Counted from the stretch's first letter, positions 9,056 to 19,068 are shown. The stretch: DNA of 64,000 nt from Acidithrix ferrooxidans (GCF_000949295.1 NZ_JXYS01000012.1:17342-81341); one strand, 5' to 3'. The notes: generated by a model from the letters alone, not told the origin. Numbers and translations: made by a program.

Positions 9056-9556
9056 TTAACGGTTTGCGTGTTGGTTACCACGGACCGGTGGTCGCCCACC
9101 AGCATAAGGTAGATCCACAGTGACTATCGAACCACCGGCAGCTCTAATGGCAAACTCAGCCGCCCTAGAAAACTTATGGGCAGTTACAGTAACACCGGTA
9201 CGAATCTCCCCGTTTCCAAGGATCTTCACCAACGAACCACGCTTTACGATGCCATAATTGGCTAAGACGCCTGGATCTATCACCAGGACACCCTGAGCAG
9301 CCAATTCAGCTACCTTATCCAAGTTGACGATCTCGTAGATCACCTTAAAGGGGTTCTTGAATCCCTTAGCCTTAGGTGTACGCTGGGTCAGGGGAAGCTG
9401 CCCACCTTCAAAGCCCATAGGAATCGTATCGCGAGCTCCTTGGCCTTTGGTACCACGGCCAGCAGTCTTACCGCCCTTACCGCCAATACCTCTACCAACG
9501 CGTTTTGGCTTCTTTTTTGACCCCTCAGCTGGAGTCAGATCATGTAACTTTAACAT
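9056..9556 (-). CDS. rplO: 50S ribosomal protein L15
   Basis: 166 residues, somewhat long. The glycine-rich N-terminal part (GRGIGGKGGKTAGRGTKGQG) binds 23S rRNA, followed by the globular domain. The extra length is at the C-terminus after LPYAGGRPP. It starts 6 bp after the rpmD stop and is the last gene before the tandem terminators. Confidence 0.96.
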   Translation of the reverse strand: MLKLHDLTPAEGSKKKPKRVGRGIGGKGGKTAGRGTKGQGARDTIPMGFEGGQLPLTQRTPKAKGFKNPFKVIYEIVNLDKVAELAAQGVLVIDPGVLANYGIVKRGSLVKILGNGEIRTGVTVTAHKFSRAAEFAIRAAGGSIVTVDLPYAGGRPPVRGNQHANR

Positions 9557-9562
9557 CAGCCT

Positions 9563-9763
9563 CTATACCTCTTCCACGACTTCGACCAAGTGCGGCACTC
9601 TGGCAATCATCCCGCGAATCTCTCTGCGATCAGGAAGCACATTGCTTTTACCGATACGTCCAAGCCCTAGAGCCTTAAGGGTGGCACGATGCTTTGGCTT
9701 TGTACCGATCCCTGACTTAATCTGCGTAACTGTAAGTTTCTTCTCCGAATTAGTCTCGCTCAA
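9563..9763 (-). CDS. rpmD: 50S ribosomal protein L30
   Basis: 66 residues. The L30 signature is [33 protein letters not shown] and [14 protein letters not shown]. The TTG start at 9763 overlaps the rpsE stop (TTGA), which implies translational coupling. Confidence 0.95.
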   Translation of the reverse strand: MSETNSEKKLTVTQIKSGIGTKPKHRATLKALGLGRIGKSNVLPDRREIRGMIARVPHLVEVVEEV

Positions 9764-10305
9764 CCTCGTTCGCCACCTTCTATTTGCTTTTTCTTCTCAG
9801 CATAAGCACGGTTAATGGCGCCTGGAATGATCTCATCGACATACTTACCACGAAGCGCAGCTATCTCGTCGGGACGCTTTAGATCCTTCAAACCAGAGAT
9901 GGTGGCGTGTGCGACATTGATAGCATTGGACGAACCCAAAGACTTAGCAACCACGTCATGAATTCCGGCCATCTCAAGAATAGCTCTTGCAGCGCCACCA
10001 GCGATAACACCTGTACCAGGAGCAGCTGGCTTGAGCAAAACTCGCCCAGCCCCAGCAGCACCTAAAACCGGGTGAATTATTGTATCTCCCGCCAACGGAA
10101 CACTAAAAAGATTCTTTCGAGCCTCTTCAATACCCTTTTGGACGGCAATACCGGCCTCCTTGGCCTTACCATAACCGAGTCCTACACGACCATTCTTGTC
10201 ACCAATCACCATAAGTGCTGTGAAGGAGAAACGACGTCCACCTTTTACAACCTTGGCAACCCGGTTGACCTTAATCGTGCGCTCTTCATAAACCTCTTCG
10301 GCCAT
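9760..10305 (-). CDS. rpsE: 30S ribosomal protein S5
   Basis: 181 residues. S5 sits at the mRNA entry site and helps decoding fidelity. The double-stranded-RNA-binding fold with [26 protein letters not shown] and [13 protein letters not shown] is clear. The ATG at 10305 is preferred over an outer codon because it lies 4 bp after the rplR stop and gives the usual start of the family. Confidence 0.96.
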   Translation of the reverse strand: MAEEVYEERTIKVNRVAKVVKGGRRFSFTALMVIGDKNGRVGLGYGKAKEAGIAVQKGIEEARKNLFSVPLAGDTIIHPVLGAAGAGRVLLKPAAPGTGVIAGGAARAILEMAGIHDVVAKSLGSSNAINVAHATISGLKDLKRPDEIAALRGKYVDEIIPGAINRAYAEKKKQIEGGERG

Positions 10306-10309
10306 ATCC

Positions 10310-10678
10310 TTAGAACTCCAATCCCTTGCTACGGGCTGCATCGGCTAATGCGGCCACTCTACCGTGGTATTGGAATCCACCCCGGTCGAAAACGACTGCT
10401 TTAATTCCCTTTTGCACTGCGCGCTGCGCAACGAGTTCTCCAACCTTGACAGCAGCAGCTATATTACCGGTAGCGCCACCGCCACGAAGGTCGGCCTCAA
10501 GCGTCGAAGCTGAAGCGATCGTTGAACCAGTCGAGTCATCAACGATCTGAGCAACTATGTGCTTATTCGAACGAAAGACAGCCAAACGTGGGCGAACTGT
10601 GGTACCGACAACGATACGTCTAACTCGCTTATGTCGCTTGATACGCAGCGCGTGGCTGTTAACTTTGTTAATTGACAT
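10310..10678 (-). CDS. rplR: 50S ribosomal protein L18
   Basis: 122 residues. L18 binds 5S rRNA with L5. Matching segments are [32 protein letters not shown], and the C-terminal [21 protein letters not shown]. The ATG at 10678 is chosen because a GGAG lies 6 nt upstream; an in-frame TTG at 10690 overlaps that site. Confidence 0.96.
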   Translation of the reverse strand: MSINKVNSHALRIKRHKRVRRIVVGTTVRPRLAVFRSNKHIVAQIVDDSTGSTIASASTLEADLRGGGATGNIAAAVKVGELVAQRAVQKGIKAVVFDRGGFQYHGRVAALADAARSKGLEF

Positions 10679-10702
10679 TGCTATCTCCAAAAAGCTCTGG
10701 CA

Positions 10703-11245
10703 CTACTTACCAGTCTTACCAGCCTTACGCTGGACCTTTTCTCCCAGGTACCGAACGCCCTTACCTTTGTAAGGCTCTGGCTTTCTAATCTTGCGAATAT
10801 TGGCAGCGACCTGACCGACAATTTCCTTGTCGATCCCTCTAATAATGATCCTTGTAGGCGTGGGCACCTCGAAGGTAATACCCTCCGGTGCAACGACCTT
10901 GACCGTGTGCGAGAAACCCAACGAGAGCTCTAGCTCTCCAGGGCCCTTAGCTATACAGCGATATCCAACGCCAATAATCTCTAGCTCCTTGGTGAAACCA
11001 CTGGTTACACCGGCGACCATATTCGAGACCAAAGTGCGCGAAAGGCCATGCAGGGACTTAGAGAGTCTCTCATCGTTTGGACGCTCAATAACCAAAACCG
11101 ACTCTTGCTGGCTGACCGAAATCTCACCAGGAAGCACTCTCGAAAGCGTCCCTTTAGGACCACTTACCTTGATATCGTTAGATCCAAGAATCTCGACCGA
11201 CACGCCCTGAGGTACTTCTACTGGGACTTTCCCAATTCGTGACAT
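10703..11245 (-). CDS. rplF: 50S ribosomal protein L6
   Basis: 180 residues, made of two copies of the L6 fold. It starts [19 protein letters not shown] and contains [21 protein letters not shown] and, near the end, [18 protein letters not shown]. The ATG at 11245 gives the conserved N-terminus; the frame is open 20 codons further upstream without similarity. Confidence 0.96.
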   Translation of the reverse strand: MSRIGKVPVEVPQGVSVEILGSNDIKVSGPKGTLSRVLPGEISVSQQESVLVIERPNDERLSKSLHGLSRTLVSNMVAGVTSGFTKELEIIGVGYRCIAKGPGELELSLGFSHTVKVVAPEGITFEVPTPTRIIIRGIDKEIVGQVAANIRKIRKPEPYKGKGVRYLGEKVQRKAGKTGK

Positions 11246-11279
11246 AGAACTTACATACTCCTCAATAGATGGGTCATCA

Positions 11280-11681
11280 CTACCAGACGTAGCAGACGAC
11301 CTCACCGCCGATCTTTTGCTTTCGAGCTTCTCGATCGGTCATCAAACCCCGAGAGGTAGAGACGATCGCTATCCCAAGGCCACCAAGGACACGTGGAACA
11401 GACTCCGCTCGGGAATAGACCCTGAGCCCGGGCTTTGAAACCCTCTGAATACCAGAGATTACCCGCTTGCGCTCTGGTGAATACTTGAGCTGAATCTCTA
11501 GAGAGTTACCGGGCTTACCCTCAGTCTCTTTGATATCAAAGCCCTCTATATAGCCTTCGCTAACGAGCACCTCAGCCAAAGCCTTCTTTAGCTTCGAACC
11601 TGGCATTACAACCGTATCATGCATTGCCGTATTGGCATTACGGATTCGCGTCAACATGTCCGCGATCGGATCCGTCATCAT
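11280..11681 (-). CDS. rpsH: 30S ribosomal protein S8
   Basis: 133 residues. S8 binds helix 21 of 16S rRNA and is the classical repressor of spc operons. It has [14 protein letters not shown] at the start, [19 protein letters not shown], and the C-terminal [20 protein letters not shown]. Two adjacent ATG codons follow AGGAGG; the outer one is used here. Confidence 0.96.
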   Translation of the reverse strand: MMTDPIADMLTRIRNANTAMHDTVVMPGSKLKKALAEVLVSEGYIEGFDIKETEGKPGNSLEIQLKYSPERKRVISGIQRVSKPGLRVYSRAESVPRVLGGLGIAIVSTSRGLMTDREARKQKIGGEVVCYVW

Positions 11682-11696
11682 TGGTCAGTTCCTCCT

Positions 11697-11882
11697 CTAC
11701 CAGCTAGCCTTGGTCACGCCAGGAATCTCGCCTGCGTGAACCATTACCCGAAGGCAGATCCTGCATAGACCAAACTTGCGATATACCGAGTGTGGACGAC
11801 CACAACGACCGCAACGGGTATAGGCGCGAACCTTAAACTTCGCTGCACGCCTTTGCTTTTCGATTAGAGCTTTCTTAGCCAT
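11697..11882 (-). CDS. rpsN: 30S ribosomal protein S14, zinc form (type Z)
   Basis: 61 residues, the short S14. The zinc ligands are Cys24, Cys27, Cys40 and Cys43 in [21 protein letters not shown]. The C-terminal [11 protein letters not shown] is standard. It lies between rplE and rpsH. Confidence 0.96.
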   Translation of the reverse strand: MAKKALIEKQRRAAKFKVRAYTRCGRCGRPHSVYRKFGLCRICLRVMVHAGEIPGVTKASW

Positions 11883-11892
11883 TATCTACTTC

Positions 11893-12459
11893 CTAACCCT
11901 CTCTTTTGAAGGGAAATCCAAATGCGAACAAAAGCGCTCGGCCATGGTCGTCACTTGTTGCACTTGTAACGATGGTTATATCCATACCACGCATTACATC
12001 AACCTTGTCATACTCGATCTCCGGGAAGATCAACTGCTCCGTGACGCCGAAGGTATAGTTACCGTTACCGTCAAACGACTTAGGGTTCAATCCCCGAAAG
12101 TCTCTAATGCGAGGAATGGAGAGCGAGACCAAACGATCAAAGAACTCCCACATGCGATCGCCTCGAAGCGTTACCTTGGCACCGATAGCATTTCCCTGAC
12201 GAAGCTTGAAACTCGCCACGGACTTTCGTGCCCTGGTAACTATGGGCTTTTGGCCAGAGATAATCTCTAGATCCCGCAGCGCTCCCTCAAGTAGAGAAGC
12301 CTGAGCGGTAGCACGGCCAACACCCATGTTGATAACTATCTTCTCCATGCGAGGGACCTGCATGATATTTGACAGGCCAAGGCTCTCTTTGAGTTGGCTT
12401 CGCAGTACAGTGTTGTACTTTTCTTTCAGACGCGGCTGCGGTCCAGCGAACTCATTCAT
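11893..12459 (-). CDS. rplE: 50S ribosomal protein L5
   Basis: 188 residues. L5 carries 5S rRNA into the central protuberance and touches P-site tRNA. It has [32 protein letters not shown], and the C-terminal [14 protein letters not shown] segment. Its start overlaps the rplX stop by 4 bp. Confidence 0.96.
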   Translation of the reverse strand: MNEFAGPQPRLKEKYNTVLRSQLKESLGLSNIMQVPRMEKIVINMGVGRATAQASLLEGALRDLEIISGQKPIVTRARKSVASFKLRQGNAIGAKVTLRGDRMWEFFDRLVSLSIPRIRDFRGLNPKSFDGNGNYTFGVTEQLIFPEIEYDKVDVMRGMDITIVTSATSDDHGRALLFAFGFPFKREG

Positions 12460-12761
12460 AGGTCACCCCCACACTTTTTACAGACGCGAGACTTAACGCC
12501 TGCGTCGGAAAACTTATAACCGACCCGTGTTGGACCACACTTAGCACAAACTATCTGCACATTCGAAGCCGAAAAAGGCATGTCCTTGTCGATAATTCCA
12601 CCTTGAGAGGTCTGATTGGTCGGCTTTTGATGCTTGCGAGCGACATTAATACGATCAACTATGATACGTCCCTCTTTAGGAATCACCCTAGAGACCACGC
12701 CCTCGCGACCCTTATCTTTACCGGCCAGCACCTTTATCTTGTCACCCTTACGGATCTTCAT
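12456..12761 (-). CDS. rplX: 50S ribosomal protein L24 with a zinc-ribbon tail
   Basis: 101 residues. The KOW domain ([21 protein letters not shown]) starts 50S assembly. The C-terminal part has two CxxC pairs (VCAKCG and VCKKCG), a likely zinc ribbon found in some but not all L24 proteins. The ATG at 12761 lies 7 nt after GGAGG and overlaps the rplN TGA stop by one base. Confidence 0.95.
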   Translation of the reverse strand: MKIRKGDKIKVLAGKDKGREGVVSRVIPKEGRIIVDRINVARKHQKPTNQTSQGGIIDKDMPFSASNVQIVCAKCGPTRVGYKFSDAGVKSRVCKKCGGDL

Positions 12762-13129
12762 CAAAGCACCTCCGGAGCCAACGATATGATCCTCATAAAC
12801 TTCTTGTCCCTGAGTTCCCGGCCAACTGGCCCAAAGATACGGGTTCCTCTTGGCTGCATCGCATCGTTGATAATAACAGCGGCATTCTCGTCGAACCGAA
12901 TGTAACTACCGTCTGAACGGCGCTTCTCCTTCTTGGTTCGCACAACCACACACTTTACAACATCCCCGCGCTTTACATTACCTCCAGGAATTGCATCCTT
13001 AACAGTGGCCACAAAGATATCGCCAATGCTGGCATATCGTCTCCGTGAACCCCCCAAAACCTTAATAACGAGGACTTCTTTTGCGCCTGAATTATCAGCC
13101 ACCCTAAGTCTGGTTTCTTGCTGTATCAC
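12761..13129 (-). CDS. rplN: 50S ribosomal protein L14
   Basis: 122 residues, exactly the family length when started at the GTG at 13129, which overlaps the rpsQ stop (GTGA). It has [39 protein letters not shown] and [25 protein letters not shown]. Upstream codons in this frame are rpsQ sequence read out of frame. Confidence 0.96.
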   Translation of the reverse strand: MIQQETRLRVADNSGAKEVLVIKVLGGSRRRYASIGDIFVATVKDAIPGGNVKRGDVVKCVVVRTKKEKRRSDGSYIRFDENAAVIINDAMQPRGTRIFGPVGRELRDKKFMRIISLAPEVL

Positions 13130-13398
13130 TTGGCACGCTCCAAAATCTCCACAACACGCCATCTCTTTAGCTTGGAAAGAGGCCTTGTCTCTTCCAGGCG
13201 GACGACATCTCCAACGCGTGCACCAAAGGTCGAGTCGTGCGCATACAACTTCTTAGTACGCTGCACCGTCTTTCGGTACTTCGGATGGCGAACTCGCTCT
13301 ACAACCGCTATAACAACCGTATCGGTCATGGCGTCAGAAATAACTGTACCTTCACGGACCTTACGGGTATTCTCATTCGGACTTTCAATCTCACTCAT
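13126..13398 (-). CDS. rpsQ: 30S ribosomal protein S17
   Basis: 90 residues, an OB fold that binds 16S rRNA. Matching parts are [39 protein letters not shown], and the [20 protein letters not shown] end. It lies 13 bp after rpmC. Confidence 0.96.
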   Translation of the reverse strand: MSEIESPNENTRKVREGTVISDAMTDTVVIAVVERVRHPKYRKTVQRTKKLYAHDSTFGARVGDVVRLEETRPLSKLKRWRVVEILERAK

Positions 13399-13411
13399 TA
13401 TGATTTCCTAC

Positions 13412-13618
13412 CTACTTGTCCTCGGATGAAGCGGATCGCTCGGTCATAATCGTATGAATACGAGCAACCTCTCGCTTTAATAGACCCACACGCGAGGTAT
13501 TGGCGACCTGGGCAGTAGCCAGGTCAAACCGAAGTTGAAACAACTCCTTGATATTCTCATCAAGACGCTCTTGCAACTCTTGATCACCGAAATCTCTTAA
13601 TTCAGAAGCCTTTGACAT
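13412..13618 (-). CDS. rpmC: 50S ribosomal protein L29
   Basis: 68 residues, a small two-helix protein near the exit tunnel. It has ELRDFGDQELQERLDENIKE, LFQLRFDLATAQVANTSRV and REVARIHTIMTER. The ATG shares a base with the rplP TAA stop (TAATG). Confidence 0.95.
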   Translation of the reverse strand: MSKASELRDFGDQELQERLDENIKELFQLRFDLATAQVANTSRVGLLKREVARIHTIMTERSASSEDK

Positions 13619-14052
13619 TATTGACCCTCATTCTCGTGAGAAAATGCATCTCTTACAACCACACGTGCTTTAAAGGGGAGCTTTTGAATAGCTCTCTCCA
13701 AAGCGCCACGAGCTAGCTCTTCCGAGACACCATTCAATTCAAAGAGGATGCGACCCGGCTTTACAACTGCAACCCAAAACTCCGGGTTACCCTTGCCCGA
13801 ACCCATGCGAGTCTCAGCAGGCTTCTTGGTAACTGGCTTATCTGGAAAAACTCGAATCCAGACCTTTCCACCTCTTTTGATGTGCCTCGTCATAGCAATA
13901 CGAGCTGCTTCTATTTGACGAGCGGTCAACCAACCAGCTTCCAAGGCTTGAATACCGAACTCACCAAAGTTCAACTCGGTACCACCCTTGGCCAGCCCAG
14001 TTCGCCGGCCACGCTGCACCTTACGGTGCTTTACCTTCCTAGGCATCAACAT
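13618..14052 (-). CDS. rplP: 50S ribosomal protein L16
   Basis: 144 residues from the outermost ATG; the ATG two codons in ([13 protein letters not shown]) matches the family start and may be the real one. L16 helps position A-site tRNA. It has [20 protein letters not shown], the basic [22 protein letters not shown] loop (residues split here for length) and [19 protein letters not shown]. Confidence 0.95.
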   Translation of the reverse strand: MLMPRKVKHRKVQRGRRTGLAKGGTELNFGEFGIQALEAGWLTARQIEAARIAMTRHIKRGGKVWIRVFPDKPVTKKPAETRMGSGKGNPEFWVAVVKPGRILFELNGVSEELARGALERAIQKLPFKARVVVRDAFSHENEGQ

Positions 14053-14054
14053 GA

Positions 14055-14915
14055 TTAATCGCTCTCCCGCTTGAAGTGCGCTGTCTCATGTGACTCCTGG
14101 CGCACCTTCTTCTCGAGCTCCTCAGACCGATCTAGGATCTTCTCAAGTTGCTCTTCTCCATTTACGACCGGCGCCGCGTTACGGGGCCTTCCTTCGCTTA
14201 CGCGTCGACCGCCACCTGCAGAAACTCTTCGCGGCCGTTGCGCGGCCTGCTCGGTAGGAGCTGCTTCGGTAAGGCTAGGTACCTTATAGGGAACGATATC
14301 GCCCTTATAGATCCAGACCTTAACACCGATACGACCAAAGGTAGTTCTAGCCTCTCGGAAGCCATAGTCGATGTCTGCTCTCAAGGTATGAAGCGGAACT
14401 CGACCTTCGCGATAGGACTCCTTGCGTGCCATTTCAGCACCGCCAAGTCGACCAGAACACTGGATCTTGACGCCCTGACCACCAGAACGCTCCACGAGCT
14501 GCATAGCGCGCTTCATCGCTCTTCTAAAGCTAACTCGCCGAGCCAGCTGATCTGCAATACTTTGTGCAACCAATGCGGCATCAAGCTCAGCGTTTTGAAT
14601 CTCTTTGACGTTTAATTGGACCTTTTCATCCCCAATTAGCGCACCGAGATCATGGCGAAGCTCTTCAATCTTCTTGCCTTGATGTCCGACGATAGGACCA
14701 ACCTTCGATGAGTAGATATCAACTCTGATATCGCCTCTTTTACGCTCGATCTCTACTCGCGAAAGCTGCAAGTTCTCAAGTCTCTTGATAAGAAAGTTAC
14801 GGATCCTCCAGTCCTCAAGAACTGTCTCTTTGTAATTCTTATCCTCGTACCAGGTCGACTTCCACTTGGTGGTTATACCAAGGCGAAAACCGTAGGGATT
14901 TACTTTCTGACCCAT
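14055..14915 (-). CDS. rpsC: 30S ribosomal protein S3 with C-terminal extension
   Basis: 286 residues against a usual 210-240. The core (about 1-215) is normal: [14 protein letters not shown], the KH domain with [13 protein letters not shown] (73-85), and the [29 protein letters not shown] end. The last 70 or so residues are rich in Arg, Gly and Glu and end in a charged helix, with no similarity I recognise. Its stop is 2 bp before rplP. Confidence 0.95.
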   Translation of the reverse strand: MGQKVNPYGFRLGITTKWKSTWYEDKNYKETVLEDWRIRNFLIKRLENLQLSRVEIERKRGDIRVDIYSSKVGPIVGHQGKKIEELRHDLGALIGDEKVQLNVKEIQNAELDAALVAQSIADQLARRVSFRRAMKRAMQLVERSGGQGVKIQCSGRLGGAEMARKESYREGRVPLHTLRADIDYGFREARTTFGRIGVKVWIYKGDIVPYKVPSLTEAAPTEQAAQRPRRVSAGGGRRVSEGRPRNAAPVVNGEEQLEKILDRSEELEKKVRQESHETAHFKRESD

Positions 14916-15613
14916 TACTTATTCTCGCTTTCAGCATCGTCATCGACAACGTCTTGATCTTCGCTTGAAACTACCTCAAGGACGTCGTTGGAGACTGCAT
15001 CACTTGCACCTAAATCACCTTGATCGCTCACGGTCTCCGAGCTCTCTGGAATTGTCGGCTCTGTGTTAGCGGTCTCTGTGTTAGCGGTCTCTGTGTTCTC
15101 GGTCTCAGTATGAACAACAAGATCCGAATCCTCGGCGTCAAAGACAACTTCTATTTCGTCGAGAGAACTGTTTGAGCCACGGACACGTGCACTACGACGT
15201 TCTTGACGACGAGCTTCCTCAGAGGATCTCTTAGCATTGATCTGAGCAATCTTGGTAAATTCCATGCGATCGACATAGATCGTGATGTGAGCCGTACGCT
15301 TCAAAATCTGTCCTGCACGCCCACGAGCTCGCGCACGAAAACGCTTCATAGTCGGCCCCTCGTCTGCAAAGCAGGCAGAGACATAGAGTTCATCTGCTGG
15401 AATACCGTCGTTATTCTCAGCATTGGCCACAGCAGAGGCCAGAAGCTTCAAGATCGGACGAGCCGCTCCACGATCCGAATAGACCAAAATATCTCGAGCG
15501 GTAATAATATCCTTGCCCCGGATCAGGTCAAGAACTTCACGAACCTTCGATGCCGACATGCGATATTGACGCAAGACAGCCCTAGTGCCTGAATTGAAAG
15601 TAGTGGTACTCAT
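14915..15613 (-). CDS. rplV: 50S ribosomal protein L22 with a long acidic tail
   Basis: 232 residues, twice the usual 110-115. The core (about 10-118) is normal L22, with [23 protein letters not shown] and the [13 protein letters not shown] end ([12 protein letters not shown]) that lines the exit tunnel. After a short basic stretch (128-145) comes a Glu/Asp/Thr/Ser-rich tail of about 85 residues holding a five-residue repeat (NTETA) encoded by a 15-bp DNA repeat at 15062-15106. The ATG shares bases with the rpsS stop. Confidence 0.95.
   Translation of the reverse strand: MSTTTFNSGTRAVLRQYRMSASKVREVLDLIRGKDIITARDILVYSDRGAARPILKLLASAVANAENNDGIPADELYVSACFADEGPTMKRFRARARGRAGQILKRTAHITIYVDRMEFTKIAQINAKRSSEEARRQERRSARVRGSNSSLDEIEVVFDAEDSDLVVHTETENTETANTETANTEPTIPESSETVSDQGDLGASDAVSNDVLEVVSSEDQDVVDDDAESENK
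15062..15106 (-). repeat. Three 15-bp tandem repeats in rplV
   Basis: Units at 15062-15076 and 15077-15091 are identical (TGTGTTAGCGGTCTC on the plus strand); the third at 15092-15106 differs at two bases. They encode NTETA-like units in the acidic tail of L22, so copy-number change would keep the frame. Confidence 0.85.
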
Positions 15614-15891
15614 CTTCTCTTACCCGTTCTCTCTTGACCCGCATGGTATTTAAAGGTTCGAGTAGGGCTGAATTCACCTAACTTGTGACCGACCATGGAC
15701 TCTGTCACATAGACAGGAACATGCTTTCGGCCATCATGAACGGCGATGGTGTGACCCACCATGTCAGGAATAATTGTAGATCTACGAGACCAGGTCTTAA
15801 TGACCTTCTTCTCGTTCTTCTCATTTAAAGCGTCGACCTTCTTGAGTAGGTGAGAATCGACAAAAGGACCCTTTTTAAGGCTACGTGCCAT
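15610..15891 (-). CDS. rpsS: 30S ribosomal protein S19
   Basis: 93 residues. It starts [19 protein letters not shown] and contains [40 protein letters not shown] and [12 protein letters not shown], all diagnostic. It lies between rplB and rplV. Confidence 0.97.
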   Translation of the reverse strand: MARSLKKGPFVDSHLLKKVDALNEKNEKKVIKTWSRRSTIIPDMVGHTIAVHDGRKHVPVYVTESMVGHKLGEFSPTRTFKYHAGQERTGKRR

Positions 15892-15906
15892 CTTTTATAA
15901 GACCTC

Positions 15907-16743
15907 CTAGCGCCTTGCGCCGCGTCCGCGACGACGACGTACGATCATTGCATCACTTGCCTTGCGCCTTGAACGCGTACGACCTTCAGGTTGACCCCAA
16001 GGGGAAACTGGATGACGTCCACCAGACGTCTTGCCTTCGCCACCGCCAAGTGGGTGATCCACTGGGTTCATAGCGACACCTCGTGTCTGAGGCCTAACGC
16101 CCTTCCAACGGTTACGTCCAGCTTTACCAATCGAAATCAGCTCATGCTCGGCGTTGCCAACCTCGCCTACGGTAGCCCGACAATCAATAGGAACGCGACG
16201 CATTTCAGTAGAGGGAAGACGAAGTGTAGCAAAATCGCCCTCTTTGGCGACTAGTTGCACCGACATACCTGCTCCACGAGCAATCTTGCCGCCCTGACCA
16301 GGTCGCAATTCCACGTTATGCACCACAGTACCAACTGGAATATTCCTTAGAGGAAGTGCATTTCCGATCCGAATATCAGCACCGGAACCCGACTCCACCA
16401 ATTCGCCGACCTTGAGGCGATTAGGAGCCAGAATATATGCCTTTTCACCATCAAGATAATGAAGCAAAGCAATCCGAGCATTTCTATTGGGATCGTATTC
16501 AATCGCAGCAACTTTTGCTGGAACTCCGTCTTTGCGACGCTTGAAGTCCACCAAGCGATATTGTTGCTTGTGACCACCGCCGCGGTGGCGGGAGGTCTTT
16601 CGTCCATAGGAGTTACGACCACCACTAGAGCTCTTAGGAGCCAAAAGCGACTTCTCAGGCTTGGACTTAGTAATCTCGGAAAAGTCGGACACCGACTGAA
16701 ACCGACGTCCAGGACTAGTGGGTTTTCTCTTTCTAATAGCCAT
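15907..16743 (-). CDS. rplB: 50S ribosomal protein L2
   Basis: 278 residues, normal length. L2 is needed for subunit joining and the peptidyl transferase centre. It has [38 protein letters not shown], and the C-terminal [20 protein letters not shown] containing the conserved histidine. Confidence 0.97.
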   Translation of the reverse strand: MAIRKRKPTSPGRRFQSVSDFSEITKSKPEKSLLAPKSSSGGRNSYGRKTSRHRGGGHKQQYRLVDFKRRKDGVPAKVAAIEYDPNRNARIALLHYLDGEKAYILAPNRLKVGELVESGSGADIRIGNALPLRNIPVGTVVHNVELRPGQGGKIARGAGMSVQLVAKEGDFATLRLPSTEMRRVPIDCRATVGEVGNAEHELISIGKAGRNRWKGVRPQTRGVAMNPVDHPLGGGEGKTSGGRHPVSPWGQPEGRTRSRRKASDAMIVRRRRGRGARR

Positions 16744-16758
16744 ATTCTTAAAAACCTT

Positions 16759-17046
16759 CTATCTCTGGAACAGTTCGATCTGACCCTCTTTAAGGGTGAC
16801 CATGGCATGCTTTGTATCAGAGAGTTTGGCATAGAGTCCGCTTTTACGTGAACGCTTCCGCTTACCCTTGCGATTCAGAGTGTTGACCTTGCCGACCTTT
16901 ACGGAGAAGATCTCCTCTATGGCCTTACCAATTTCAATCTTGTTGGCCCTGCGATCGACCACAAATGTATAGACGCCGGCATCGGAGAGTCCATAGGACT
17001 TCTCGGAGATAACTGGCTTGATGATAATCGAGTATGGATTTGCCAT
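16759..17046 (-). CDS. rplW: 50S ribosomal protein L23
   Basis: 95 residues. L23 sits at the tunnel exit and docks trigger factor and SRP. It has IIIKPVISEKSYGL, YTFVVDRRANKIEIGKAIEE and FSVKVGKVNTLNRKGKRKR. It lies between rplD and rplB. Confidence 0.96.
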   Translation of the reverse strand: MANPYSIIIKPVISEKSYGLSDAGVYTFVVDRRANKIEIGKAIEEIFSVKVGKVNTLNRKGKRKRSRKSGLYAKLSDTKHAMVTLKEGQIELFQR

Positions 17047-17049
17047 CGT

Positions 17050-17742
17050 TTAACCTTCCGTGGCCACTTCGTCATCGGCGTCGCTGGAAGAATCAGCCTC
17101 GCCAATCAGTGTGGACTTATCAAAGATAACGACATCTGACCATAAGATATCGTAGGGATTCAACTCAGCCTCATCGATAAGACGAACGAGAGGCAAGTTG
17201 GAAAAGGTTCTTACCAAGTTATATTCAAATGGATCCACCACCAAGAGGACCTTCTTATTCGAAAGACCGGCATTGGACAAAAATGCGATACCACTTTTAG
17301 TCTTAGGAGTCTCATACTCAAACGATTCAACAACTACGATTGCGTCGTTAGCCGCTCGATCAGAAAGCGCATGATATAGAGCCGCACGCTTCATCTTCTT
17401 TGGGGTGCGTTGCTCATAAGAACGTGGCTTTGGCCCTAGGGCTACGCCACCGCCTGCCCAATGGGGAGCTCGTATGGAGCCTTGACGGGCACGTCCAGTA
17501 CCCTTTTGGCGAAATGGCTTACGACCACCACCGCGCACCTCGGCGCGAGTTTTGGTGGACTGTGTTCCACTTCGGGCAGCAGCCAACTGAGCAGTAACTA
17601 CCTGGTGCAAAAGCGAAACATTTGGCGTGTAACCAAAGACTGTTGGATTCAGTTCAACTTCACCGATGCGATTGCCGTTGTGGTCCAAGAGGGCCGCGAC
17701 ATATTGATTGAGTTCGATCACTCGAACAACTTCAGCGCTCAT
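17050..17742 (-). CDS. rplD: 50S ribosomal protein L4
   Basis: 230 residues. L4 lines the exit tunnel and in many bacteria represses its own operon. The tunnel loop segment is present (TKTRAEVRGGGRKPFRQKGT then GRARQGSIRAPHWAGGG). The C-terminus has a short acidic extension. It starts 3 bp after the rplC stop. Confidence 0.96.
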   Translation of the reverse strand: MSAEVVRVIELNQYVAALLDHNGNRIGEVELNPTVFGYTPNVSLLHQVVTAQLAAARSGTQSTKTRAEVRGGGRKPFRQKGTGRARQGSIRAPHWAGGGVALGPKPRSYEQRTPKKMKRAALYHALSDRAANDAIVVVESFEYETPKTKSGIAFLSNAGLSNKKVLLVVDPFEYNLVRTFSNLPLVRLIDEAELNPYDILWSDVVIFDKSTLIGEADSSSDADDEVATEG

Positions 17743-17745
17743 AAG

Positions 17746-18387
17746 TTACTTGCCACCCTTCACAGCGTCACGAACGACTACAGACGAGCCCTTAGCACCT
17801 GGAACGGCACCCTTGATTAACAAAAGACCACGCTCTGGATCGGACTTTACAACTTTGAGGTTCTGGGTCGTTACCTTATCGGAACCCATTTGCCCAGCCA
17901 TGCGCGTCCCCTTGAAGACTCGTGCTGGGGTAGCGCAAGCGCCAATTGAACCTGGAGCTCGATGCTTCTTATGGTTACCGTGAGTAGCCTTCTGGCCAGC
18001 AAAATTATGACGCTTCATAACTCCAGCAAAACCGTGGCCTTTGGATGTACCTGTTACATCAACAAAGTCCCCACTCTCCCAAATCTCAACTCCATATTCA
18101 GAGCCGACAGAATAGGAGGAGACATCATCGAGTCGAAACTCCATAATTTCTACGCCCGGTTCTACGCCGGCAGCCCGAAAGACTCCTGCCTCGGGCTTAT
18201 TCAATTTCCTAGCATCCTTCGCGCCATAAGTGACGCAAAGGGCCGAATATCCGTCAGTGGAGGGCTGCTTCACCCTCATGACCCTCATTGGGTCAACCTT
18301 GACGACAGTAACTGGGATGATTTGGTTCTGGTCGTCCCAGAGTTGCGTCATGCCCAACTTCTTGCCTACTAAAGCCTTGGTTGCCAT
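17746..18387 (-). CDS. rplC: 50S ribosomal protein L3
   Basis: 213 residues. L3 nucleates 50S assembly. It has GKKLGMTQLWDD, the central finger KGHGFAGVMKRHNFAGQKAT then HGNHKKHRAPGSIGA, and MAGQMGSDKVTTQNL. It is the first gene after a terminator that cuts it off from rpsJ, so a promoter probably lies in 18388-18483. Confidence 0.96.
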   Translation of the reverse strand: MATKALVGKKLGMTQLWDDQNQIIPVTVVKVDPMRVMRVKQPSTDGYSALCVTYGAKDARKLNKPEAGVFRAAGVEPGVEIMEFRLDDVSSYSVGSEYGVEIWESGDFVDVTGTSKGHGFAGVMKRHNFAGQKATHGNHKKHRAPGSIGACATPARVFKGTRMAGQMGSDKVTTQNLKVVKSDPERGLLLIKGAVPGAKGSSVVVRDAVKGGK

Positions 18388-18483
18388 TTCTATACGAAAC
18401 TTTCATAATTAAATGCAAAGACATTCTTTGCTTAGATCTAAAAACCCGACGTTCAAAGGTACAAAGCACCTTTGCTCAGACAC

Positions 18484-18507
18484 AAAAACTCCGCCTAATC
18501 GGCGGAG
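18484..18507 (-). terminator. Intrinsic terminator between rpsJ and rplC
   Basis: A 7-bp G+C-rich perfect stem (18489-18495 with 18501-18507, loop 5) is followed on the minus strand by five U. It lies about 100 bp after the rpsJ stop and 97 bp before the rplC start. Confidence 0.8.
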
Positions 18508-18608
18508 CTCTGCCATCTGTTTGCTAGGCGGTTCCTCAAGGGCCTACCCAGACGTCAAAGCTTTCAAACTCTTCTAGCCTACCGGTCCAACCTGGACCAT
18601 CCGGCTAC

Positions 18609-18935
18609 TTATAGACTCTGGACTTTTATTTCTATATCCACACCGGCTGGGACGTCGAGACGCTGAAGCGAATCTACAGTCTTAGGGGTGTGCTCTACGA
18701 TATCCAAGAGGCGCTTGTGAACTCTCATCTCGAAATGCTCGCGGGAATCCTTGTGCTTGTGCGGGGATCGAATCACAGTGTAGCGCGACGTCTCCGTCGG
18801 CAGTGGCACTGGACCCTTTACCTTAGCATCGGTACGAAGGACAGTATCGACAATCTTCCGAGTTGAGGCGTCCAATATGGCAGCGTCATAGGCCTTTAGC
18901 CTGATACGAATTCGCTGCTTTGAGTTCTCTGCCAT
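18609..18935 (-). CDS. rpsJ: 30S ribosomal protein S10 (NusE)
   Basis: 108 residues from the second of two adjacent ATG codons, which is 6 nt from AAGGA. S10 is a head protein and also part of the NusB/NusG antitermination complex. It has [40 protein letters not shown], and [15 protein letters not shown]. It is read with tuf rather than with rplC, judging from the terminator downstream. Confidence 0.97.
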   Translation of the reverse strand: MAENSKQRIRIRLKAYDAAILDASTRKIVDTVLRTDAKVKGPVPLPTETSRYTVIRSPHKHKDSREHFEMRVHKRLLDIVEHTPKTVDSLQRLDVPAGVDIEIKVQSL

Positions 18936-18996
18936 CATAATTCCTTATAAAATCCACGAATACGCGCCCTACCATCATAGGGCATCAAAGGCACAA

Positions 18997-19025
18997 GTCG
19001 GTCCCTAGATTTCTCTGGGACCGAC
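18997..19025 (-). other. Strong hairpin between tuf and rpsJ
   Basis: A 9-bp perfect stem (18997-19005 with 19017-19025, loop 11). The following minus-strand bases are U-rich but interrupted, so it is a weak terminator at best. It could attenuate tuf into rpsJ or protect the tuf 3' end. Confidence 0.55.
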
Positions 19026-19068
19026 CAAGCGTACCTTGACCGCTGAGAAGTTGTCTATTTAGACAGCG

